Below are positions 6,343 through 11,663 of a stretch of DNA of 11,663 nucleotides, piece after piece (positions within the stretch are counted from its first letter, which is position 1; every line of letters starts with the position of its first letter). The stretch is from positions 1-11,663 of the forward strand of contig CALIDR010000003.1 of NCBI GenBank assembly GCA_938022295.1. Direction: 5' to 3'. Position numbers and translations under genes: made by a program. This stretch comes from an uncultured Burkholderiaceae bacterium (GTDB taxonomy: Bacteria > Pseudomonadota > Gammaproteobacteria > Burkholderiales > Burkholderiaceae_C). Under the pieces are notes generated by a model. The model searched no databases. It worked only from the letters and a program-made list of their open reading frames with translations, and was not told where the DNA came from.

Positions 6343-6875
6343 CGGCTCCAGTCGTCCATGTCGTGCCGGATCGTGTGGCGGTTGGCGATCAGCTCGTCGA
6401 TCGTCGGCTCGTCGTTCAGCGCGCGGCGGATCGCGAGCTTGGTCGCCTCGTAGTTGGTGCGGTACATGTCCGCCTTGTCGAGGTTCGGGTCGGTCGCGCA
6501 GCGCGGGTCGATCCACACCAGGCTGACGATGCACAGGTCGTCGACGCGCTCCTTCGGGATCACGCCCTCGATCACGCTGTCGAGCACCGCGTCGGCGGTG
6601 GCCGACTGCACGACGCCGCCGAAGAGGTCGATGTTGGCCATGTCCTTCAGCGTCACCTTCGGCACCATGATCGTCGCCGGGCGCACCATCTGGTTGCAGG
6701 CACGGATCGCGAACATCGCCGTGTGGCCCTTGCTCTGCGCCATCATGTTGGCGAACGCGTGGCCGACCGGGCCGTCGGTGCGGCCGATCAGGATCTCGGG
6801 CATCGCGTCGGTGAACTGGCCGTCGCGGGCCAGCACGGTGGCTTCGCCGGCGTGGAAGGTGTAGTCGCGGGTCAT
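6339..6875 (-). CDS. fae: Formaldehyde-activating enzyme family protein (divergent Fae paralogue)
   Basis: The 178-residue protein is a little longer than canonical Fae (about 170). Family features include ILIGRTDGPVGHAFANMM (28-45), KVTLKDMANIDLFGG (73-87), IEGVIPKERVDDLCI (102-116) and NYEATKLAIRRALNDEP (141-157), the last close to the NYEATKLSIQRA of Methylorubrum Fae. Canonical Fae speeds condensation of formaldehyde with H4MPT to methylene-H4MPT. In my by-eye alignment the catalytic histidine of the AHIDLIIG stretch (His17 of M. extorquens) falls on Met25 here (AMPEILIG), and about three residues are inserted just before. It may therefore be a Fae2/Fae3-type homologue with altered activity, perhaps a sensor or carrier, rather than the main enzyme. 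The ATG lacks a visible Shine-Dalgarno sequence. It lies 86 bp after fhcC and is coupled to the HAD gene. Confidence 0.9.
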   Translation of the reverse strand: MTRDYTFHAGEATVLARDGQFTDAMPEILIGRTDGPVGHAFANMMAQSKGHTAMFAIRACNQMVRPATIMVPKVTLKDMANIDLFGGVVQSATADAVLDSVIEGVIPKERVDDLCIVSLVWIDPRCATDPNLDKADMYRTNYEATKLAIRRALNDEPTIDELIANRHTIRHDMDDWSR

Positions 6876-6925
6876 CGTGGCGGGTCGTGGTGAGGGGTCG
6901 GGAAGGTCGCAGGGATCGAAGCGAC

Positions 6926-6943
6926 AACCGGCCGACGCCGGCT
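6926..6943. other. Small hairpin in the fhcC-fae gap
   Basis: The 86-bp gap contains a perfect inverted repeat: aaccggc, loop cgac, gccggct. On the - strand RNA it gives seven pairs including one G-U. No T-tract follows, so it is not a standard terminator. It could modulate read-through or mark an mRNA processing point between fhcC and the fae-like gene. Short GC hairpins arise easily in DNA of this composition. Confidence 0.25.
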
Positions 6944-6961
6944 CGCGATGCGGGTGGCGGA

Positions 6962-7783
6962 TCAGTCCAGCGGCATCAGGAATTCGCCGTGCCCGCCCAC
7001 CGCGAGGTCGCCGGCGTGGCGCTGCACGCGCCGAGCCGGCAGGCCGGCGAACGGGCCGCCGAAGCGCGCCAGATCGCGCGCGAGCAACTGCCAGAACACC
7101 GAAGCGTCGGAGTGTATCGGCACGAAGGTGGCCGGCAGCCGCGGCGGCGTGCCCGCGAACACGACGCTGCCGCGGCGCAGCACATAGCCGGGATGGGCGC
7201 CGCAGCGCCCGCCGAGCGCGAGCGTGCCGGCGACCATGCGCGAGGCGGCGAAGTCGCCGACGTCGCCGAACACGACGACGGTGCCGCGGCGCATGCGGTC
7301 GGCCAGCCGCACGCCGGCGCCGCCGCGCACGACGAACGTGCCGCCGCGCATGCCGTCCATCTCGCCGGGCAGCGCGCTCGCGGCGAGGTCGCCGACGGCG
7401 CCGCCCACCTCGAGCCAGCCGCCGCGCATCGCGCAGGCGGCGAGGTCGCCAGCGTCGCCGTCGATCACGAGGCGGCCGCCGGCCATGCCGCCGCCCGCGT
7501 GGTCGCCGACGCGGCCGCGCACGTGCAGCGTGCCGTCGGCGAGGCCCCAGCCGACGCGGTCGAAGCACGCGAGGTCGCCTTCGACGACGAGCTCGGCGCC
7601 CGCGGCGTCGGGCAGCGGGGCGACGGCGAAGCAGTCGGCGACTGCGATCGGCTCGCGCCCGCACGGCAGCGGCAGCCGCTCCACATCGGCGCGGCCGAGC
7701 GCGGCGAGCGCCGCCGGCTGCAGCGCGCGCGCGTCGACGCGCAGCGGCGGTGGCCGCTCGAGCGTCAGGCGCCAGCCGCTCAC
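6962..7783 (-). CDS. fhcC: Formyltransferase/hydrolase complex subunit C
   Basis: The 273-residue protein is homologous to formylmethanofuran dehydrogenase subunit C and to the C-terminal domain of glutamate synthase. From about residue 80 to 210 it shows repeated turns of the type GGxLxVxGxxGD, for example GTLHVRGRVGD (84-94), GGRLVIDGDAGD (102-113), GGWLEVGGAVGD (121-132) and GTVVVFGDVGD (167-177). This is the signature of a right-handed beta-helix. FhcC is a structural subunit that helps hold methylofuran between the two active sites of the cytoplasmic complex. I chose GTG at 7783 (VSGWRLTLERPP) because it matches the usual N-terminus and has GGGGGGA 7 nt upstream. An in-frame ATG at 7858 would add 25 arginine- and alanine-rich residues and overlap fhcD. 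It lies 58 bp after fhcD. Confidence 0.93.
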   Translation of the reverse strand: MSGWRLTLERPPPLRVDARALQPAALAALGRADVERLPLPCGREPIAVADCFAVAPLPDAAGAELVVEGDLACFDRVGWGLADGTLHVRGRVGDHAGGGMAGGRLVIDGDAGDLAACAMRGGWLEVGGAVGDLAASALPGEMDGMRGGTFVVRGGAGVRLADRMRRGTVVVFGDVGDFAASRMVAGTLALGGRCGAHPGYVLRRGSVVFAGTPPRLPATFVPIHSDASVFWQLLARDLARFGGPFAGLPARRVQRHAGDLAVGGHGEFLMPLD

Positions 7784-7845
7784 GGTAAGTCCCCCCGCGG
7801 GCCGCGCTCCGGCACGAGCGCTTGGGAGCAGCCCGGCGCGCTCAT
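7780..7845 (-). other. Possible 21-codon linking reading frame between fhcD and fhcC
   Basis: An ATG at 7845 overlaps the fhcD stop codon (ATGA). It opens a 21-codon frame beginning MSAPGCSQ, whose TGA (7782-7780) overlaps the GTG start of fhcC (GTGA). It could pass terminating ribosomes from fhcD to fhcC. It could equally be chance, or a relic of an earlier fhcC start moved out of frame. No homology is recognised and expression is unknown. Confidence 0.2.
7790..7796 (-). promoter_or_regulatory. Ribosome binding site deciding the fhcC GTG start
   Basis: GGGGGGA on the - strand lies 7 nt before the GTG at 7783. It supports that start over the upstream in-frame ATG at 7858, although G-runs are common in this sequence. 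Confidence 0.4.
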
Positions 7846-8753
7846 GTCGCCGCCGCACCGGCGATCCGGTGCAGGTGGAAGTGGTACGGCCCGAGCTTGC
7901 CGCCGTAGTTGCCGGCCGAAATGCGCACGACGCCCGCGGCGGCGCCGCGCGCGGTGACGGCGTCGATGCCGGCGCGCATCGCGGCGGCGACGTCGGCTTC
8001 GGTCAGGCCGTCGACGACGATCTCCATCACGCAGCGGACGTCCGCGCTGAGCTCGGTCTTCGGGGCCAGCCCGACGAGCGCCGGGCAGAACGCGTCGTTG
8101 GTCGACGCCATCAGCGACGGGTACTTGCTGCCCACCTTCGAGCCCGAGCGCACGACGCCGCCCGGAAACGGCAGGATCACGCCCGGCACGCGGCGCATCG
8201 CCGCCACCGCCGCCTCGGCGCCGGCGAGCACCTCGGCGGTGCCGGTGCCCAGCAGCAGCAGGTTGCCGCCGCCCACCGCCTTGACGACCGGCGTCGACTC
8301 CTGCGCGACGAACTCGCCGTCCATCGTCGGGATGCGCCAGTAGCGCACGCCGCCGATCACCTTGCTGGTCTGCCAGCCGTCGCCGAAGAAGCGCAGGTTG
8401 CGCCCGAGCGCGATCGGCTCGCCCTCGCGCAGCCCGGCGTAGACCGCCGTCGTCGGGCACGTCAGCACGCACTGGCCGACGCGCCGCTCGACCTGCTTGG
8501 CGAGTTCCTTGCCCGACATCGCGAACAGCAGGATCGCCACGCCCGGGCGGCCGTCGGGCGTCTCGCCGGCACCCAGCGTGCGCTCGACGCCGGCCTCGCA
8601 GCCGCAGGCGATCACCGACGTCGCGAAGCCGGTGGCGGTCGTCGCGGCGTGCATCGCCCACGTCGGGTCGTGCGCGGTGATCACGAGCCGCGTGGCCTTC
8701 ATCGGGAAGGCTTCGGCGAACGTGTCGTCGATCGCGATGCCGTCGCGTTCCAT
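7842..8753 (-). CDS. fhcD: Formyltransferase/hydrolase complex subunit D (formylmethanofuran:H4MPT formyltransferase)
   Basis: The 303-residue protein is close to archaeal Ftr. It opens GIAIDDTFAEAFPMKATRLVITAHD (5-29), the typical Ftr N-terminus, and continues with CGCEAGVE (50-57), GETPDGRPGVAILLFAMS (63-80), CVLTCPTTAVYAG (95-107), FFGDGWQTSKVIGGVRYWRIPTMDGEF (122-148) and PFPGGVVRSGSKVGSKYPSLMASTND (195-220). As the formyltransferase subunit of the Fhc complex it moves the formyl group from 5-formyl-H4MPT to methylofuran, which FhcA then hydrolyses. The ATG lies 4 nt after the fhcA stop with an AGGCGG-type site upstream. Its own stop is ATGA, overlapping a short linking frame. Confidence 0.96.
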   Translation of the reverse strand: MERDGIAIDDTFAEAFPMKATRLVITAHDPTWAMHAATTATGFATSVIACGCEAGVERTLGAGETPDGRPGVAILLFAMSGKELAKQVERRVGQCVLTCPTTAVYAGLREGEPIALGRNLRFFGDGWQTSKVIGGVRYWRIPTMDGEFVAQESTPVVKAVGGGNLLLLGTGTAEVLAGAEAAVAAMRRVPGVILPFPGGVVRSGSKVGSKYPSLMASTNDAFCPALVGLAPKTELSADVRCVMEIVVDGLTEADVAAAMRAGIDAVTARGAAAGVVRISAGNYGGKLGPYHFHLHRIAGAAAT

Positions 8754-8757
8754 CGCG

Positions 8758-10443
8758 TCAGACCGCCTGCGGGTAGCAAGCCGCCGGCAGCAGCCGGCCG
8801 CCGTTGCCGCAGGCGCACAGCTCGTCGTGGCCGATCGGGCGGTAGCGGTGGTGGCCGCGCATGCGCGGCTCGGTGGCGGCGTCCGCCGCGCGCTCGACCG
8901 CGGGGTCGAACTCGGGGGTGGCGAAGTGAATGCCGCCCGCAGGCGTCGCGACGACGCGGCCGTCGCGCACCACCGGCACGCCGTCCTTCAGCAGCCACGC
9001 CGCCTGCGAGAACGTCGCCTCGGCGTCGCCACGCTCGCGGTAGACGGCGATGTCGGCCGCGGCGCCGATGCCGAGGTGACCGCGGTCGGCGAGACCCAGC
9101 AGCCGCGCCGGCGCGGCGCGCGTGAGGATCGCGATCTCCGACAGCGTCAGCTCGCGCTTGATGTCCTTCAGCGCCGCCTGTGCGGCCACGTCGGGGTGCA
9201 GCCGCGCGAGCTGCTCGTCGCGGAACGACTTGTCCATCAGCAGCCGGATCAGGTGCGGGTAGCTCGTGAACGGCGCGCCGTTCGGGTGGTCGGTCGTCAG
9301 CACGACGCGCCACGGGTCGTCGACGAGCAGGAACAGCTCGAGCCCGATCGCCCACTGCAGCGCGTTGACGTAGCTCTGCTCGCGGTAGCGGAACGGCACG
9401 ACGCCGCAGCCGGCGTCGCACTCGATGTCGGCGCCGATCCACTTGCGCGGGCTGCCGAGGTCGGCGTTGGCGTGCTGGCGCATCGTGTCGCCGGAGGCCG
9501 TCACGGTCTGGCCGAACAGGATCTGGCCGACGTCGACCGACACGTTCGGATGCGCGTTGACGGCCTCGGCCAGGCGCAGCGCCGCCGACGAGAACTTCTT
9601 CGGCCCCTCGGTGCCGTAGGCGTGGAACTGCACGTGCGTCAGGTGGCCGCGCAGGCCGTCGAGGGCGTCGATCGTCGCCAGCGTCGAGTCGATGTTGCCC
9701 GGCACGCCGAGGTTGCTCGCGTGGATGTGCAGCGGGTGCGCGAGGCCGAGCTCGTGGATCGCGCGCGCGAGCGCCTGCACGATGCGCCGCGGCGTGACCT
9801 GCCAGTGCACGTGCGCCTCGTCGACGTCGAGCTTGCGCTGGTTGAACTTGAACGCCGAGATGCCGCCCGGGTTGACGACCTTGACGCCCATCGCCTTCGT
9901 CGCGTGCACGACCCAGCCGACGTAGTCGTGCAGTACCTCGGGCGGCGCATCGTCGTGCAGCAGGCGCAGGAACACCTCGTCGTTGCCGAGCATCACATAG
10001 GCACCGTGGTCGAGGATCGGCACGTCGCCCATCTCGAGATGGACGTGGCGCGCGTTGCCGGCGACCATCGCCGGCTCGAACGCCGCCGTGTAGCCCATCT
10101 CGGCATAGCGGTAGCCGGTGGCCAGCGTGCCCGGCGTGCAGGTGCCGCACGACGGCAGCTCGAGCGGGTTGTCGGGCAGCGGCGCGGGCTCGAGCCCGCG
10201 GCGGTGGTCCTCGGGCAGCAGCAGACGCGCGAGGTTGACCTTGCCGCCGCCGATGTGGCTGTGCAGGTCGATGCCGCCGGCCATCACGAGGCAGCCGCTG
10301 GCGTCGATCTCCTGCGCTACCGGCTCGCGCGGGTCGAGGGCGACGATGCGTCCGTCGCGCACGCCGACGTCGCGCACCTCGCCGTCCACGCCGTTGGCGG
10401 GGTCGAACACGCGCCCGCCGCGGATGCGCAGCGTGGCCGTCAT
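8758..10443 (-). CDS. fhcA: Formyltransferase/hydrolase complex subunit A (formylmethylofuran amidohydrolase)
   Basis: The 561-residue protein is a full-length amidohydrolase-fold FhcA. N-terminal MTATLRIRGGRVFDPANGVDG is followed by the metal-binding DLHSHIGGGKVN (59-70, His61 and His63). Candidate further ligands are a lysine in GVKVVNPGG (Lys188), LHIHASN (239-243), LTHVQFHAYGTEGPKKFSS (268-286) and TTDHPNGAPFTSYPH (383-397, Asp385). FhcA hydrolyses formyl-methylofuran to formate and methylofuran, completing H4MPT-linked formaldehyde oxidation. The archaeal homologue FwdA/FmdA runs the reaction in the CO2-fixing direction. The ATG overlaps the fhcB stop (ATGA). The extreme C-terminus (about 530-561) is unusual: His/Arg-rich, then CACGNGG and AACYPQAV, with three cysteines. 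I cannot say from memory whether this tail is conserved. Confidence 0.96.
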   Translation of the reverse strand: MTATLRIRGGRVFDPANGVDGEVRDVGVRDGRIVALDPREPVAQEIDASGCLVMAGGIDLHSHIGGGKVNLARLLLPEDHRRGLEPAPLPDNPLELPSCGTCTPGTLATGYRYAEMGYTAAFEPAMVAGNARHVHLEMGDVPILDHGAYVMLGNDEVFLRLLHDDAPPEVLHDYVGWVVHATKAMGVKVVNPGGISAFKFNQRKLDVDEAHVHWQVTPRRIVQALARAIHELGLAHPLHIHASNLGVPGNIDSTLATIDALDGLRGHLTHVQFHAYGTEGPKKFSSAALRLAEAVNAHPNVSVDVGQILFGQTVTASGDTMRQHANADLGSPRKWIGADIECDAGCGVVPFRYREQSYVNALQWAIGLELFLLVDDPWRVVLTTDHPNGAPFTSYPHLIRLLMDKSFRDEQLARLHPDVAAQAALKDIKRELTLSEIAILTRAAPARLLGLADRGHLGIGAAADIAVYRERGDAEATFSQAAWLLKDGVPVVRDGRVVATPAGGIHFATPEFDPAVERAADAATEPRMRGHHRYRPIGHDELCACGNGGRLLPAACYPQAV

Positions 10444-11663
10444 CGCCCCGCCCCCCGGCCGACGGCCAGGCGCCGTTCGATCGCGTCGAGCACCGCCGCC
10501 ACCGTCGGCACGCCGGCGTCGGCCGCCGCGGCGTCGAGCGGCAGCACGACCGGCCCGTCGGTGCGGAACAGGTGGCCGCCAGTCTGCAGGCCCGGCGTCG
10601 CGACGGCGACGAAGATGGCGCCGTCGAGCGCGCCGGCCGCGCGCAGGCGCTGCGCCATCGCCGGCGGCCCGAGCACGATGCGCGGCAGCGCGGTGCCCGG
10701 CGGCAGCCGCGAGGGGTCGAAGCTCGAGATCCAGAGCAGCCCGTCGACGGCGCCGCGGTCGAGCAGGCGCGCGGTGTCGTACAGCCGCGGCTCGTGCTGC
10801 AGCCCCTGCGCCGCCACGCGCGTGCGCGACGGCAGGCCCGACAGCCACGCCAGCGTCTGGTTGACGCTGTGGCCGCCGTCGCTGCCGCCGAGCGGCAGCG
10901 TCGCGGCGCGCGTGTGGCGATTCAGCGTGCCGACGATGCGCTCGAGCACCTCGACGACGAGGGCGCCCTCGGCCGGCAGCGTCGTCGCGTCCCAGACCAG
11001 CACGGCGTAGGTCGAAGCGTGCAGCGCCTCGGCGAGTGCTGCCAGTGCGGGGTCCGCGCCGCGCACCGCGCGCCCGGCCACCAGCGCGGCGAGCTGCTGC
11101 ACGTCGGCCGGCAGGTCGCCGCTGCCGGCCACGCCGTCGACCGCCACACCGTCGAGATCCGCCGGCGGCACCGCGCCGACGAAGACGACGCGCCGGCAAG
11201 GGCCCGTGGCGTCGCCGACGCCGAGGCGCCGCAACAGCATCGGATACGCCTGCGCCGCCGTGCCGATGCAGACGATCAGGTCGGCGCGGCTGCGCACTTC
11301 GGCAAGCGTGGCGGTGTACTGGCCGCGGTCCTGCAGCGCGCGCAGGCCGTGCATCAGCGCCGCGCCGTCGGCGTGATCGCAGATCGCGCCGACGCGCGCG
11401 GCCAGCCGATACAGCGCGCGCACGCCGGCGATGTCGGTGCCCAGGCCGCCGAACAGCGGCTGGCGCCAGGTCGCCAGGCGCGCCGCCACGGCGTCGAGCG
11501 CCGATTCGCGGTCGGTGGCCGAGCCGTCGACGAGCGCTGCTGCCGCTTCGGCGCCGCCATGAGCGTCGAGCGCACCGCGCGCGCGGCCGCACGCCGCCGC
11601 GGCGGCGGCGGGTGCCGCCCAGCCTTCGCACAGCAGCGAACAGAACGGGCAGGTCCAGCCGGG
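10440..11663 (-). CDS. fhcB: Formyltransferase/hydrolase complex subunit B (5' end beyond window)
   Basis: The frame is open to the right edge, showing 407 residues and a TGA stop; only a few N-terminal residues are probably missing, given family length. FhcB is the bacterial relative of the molybdopterin subunit of formylmethanofuran dehydrogenase (FwdB/FmdB). In Fhc it is regarded as redox-inactive and structural, since the bacterial complex hydrolyses rather than reduces or oxidises. Visible features are WTCPFCSLLCEG (residues 3-14), a CxxCxxxC pattern with another Cys at 25, then FGGLGTDIAGVRALYRLA (71-88), ICDHADGAALMHGLRALQDRGQYTATLAEVRSRADLIVCIG (about 94-134) and GSDGGHSVNQTLAWLSGLPSRTRVAAQG further on. 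The CxxCxxxC motif shows the gene continues upstream of a GTG at 11489, so that start is rejected. The stop overlaps fhcA by ATGA, and this is the most upstream gene seen. Confidence 0.93.
   Translation of the reverse strand, partial: PGWTCPFCSLLCEGWAAPAAAAAACGRARGALDAHGGAEAAAALVDGSATDRESALDAVAARLATWRQPLFGGLGTDIAGVRALYRLAARVGAICDHADGAALMHGLRALQDRGQYTATLAEVRSRADLIVCIGTAAQAYPMLLRRLGVGDATGPCRRVVFVGAVPPADLDGVAVDGVAGSGDLPADVQQLAALVAGRAVRGADPALAALAEALHASTYAVLVWDATTLPAEGALVVEVLERIVGTLNRHTRAATLPLGGSDGGHSVNQTLAWLSGLPSRTRVAAQGLQHEPRLYDTARLLDRGAVDGLLWISSFDPSRLPPGTALPRIVLGPPAMAQRLRAAGALDGAIFVAVATPGLQTGGHLFRTDGPVVLPLDAAAADAGVPTVAAVLDAIERRLAVGRGAGR

Noticed and set aside
6926..6943. Rho-independent terminator between fhcC and the fae-like gene
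   Set aside because: There is a short hairpin but no T-tract after it on the - strand; listed only as a possible RNA structure.
7784..7858. ATG at 7858 as fhcC start
   Set aside because: It overlaps fhcD and adds an Arg/Ala-rich stretch unlike FhcC; GTG at 7783 has a G-rich ribosome site and matches the family N-terminus.
8497..11010. Very long + strand open frame (837 codons) opposite fhcD, fhcA and fhcB
   Set aside because: It is antisense to three clearly conserved genes, is Arg/Ala/Val/His-biased low-complexity translation, and reflects the rarity of stop codons in very GC-rich DNA.
10440..11489. GTG at 11489 as the fhcB start
   Set aside because: The same frame continues to the window edge and encodes the conserved WTCPFCSLLC segment, so the true start lies beyond the window.

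Overview
The window is very GC-rich and densely packed. It looks like the chromosome of a methylotrophic or formaldehyde-oxidising betaproteobacterium, probably Burkholderiales (Rubrivivax/Methylibium-like). The reasons are bacterial tetrahydromethanopterin (H4MPT) C1 genes, a PQQ-dehydrogenase-associated ABC system, and a Bug/TctC-type binding protein of the kind abundant in that order. The organism is inferred, not shown.

Layout: the left edge (1-663, + strand) holds the C-terminal part of a UbiA-family membrane prenyltransferase. A tRNA-Leu(UAA) gene follows on the - strand (680-765). Everything from 797 to the right edge is one - strand block read right to left: fhcB (partial) > fhcA > fhcD > fhcC > fae-like > HAD phosphatase > ABC ATPase > YVTN propeller > ABC binding protein > ABC-2 permease > Bug/TctC binding protein. 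Most junctions are 4-bp ATGA overlaps or nearly so. Only two gaps approach 100 bp (6876-6961 and 5566-5661), and no stretch above 300 bases lacks a gene.

Function: FhcABCD transfers the formyl group of formyl-H4MPT to methylofuran and hydrolyses it to formate, the last step of H4MPT-linked formaldehyde oxidation. The adjacent Fae-family protein is a divergent paralogue in which the histidine corresponding to His17 of Methylorubrum Fae appears to be replaced by Met. It is coupled to a PSPase-like HAD hydrolase. The next four genes match the PQQ-dependent alcohol dehydrogenase ABC set (ATPase, propeller, binding protein, ABC-2 permease). I recall this set as Pseudomonas PedA1A2BC and as related to Methylorubrum Lut, both tied to rare-earth uptake for lanthanide PQQ dehydrogenases. 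The window thus joins the formate-producing end of formaldehyde oxidation to a putative lanthanide-supply module for the alcohol-oxidising front end. The dehydrogenase itself is not in view.

Most worth following up are the His17-less Fae coupled to a HAD phosphatase, an orphan Tat-exported Bug protein coupled to the PQQ-ABC permease, a possible 21-codon coupling peptide between fhcD and fhcC, and acidic loops in the propeller.
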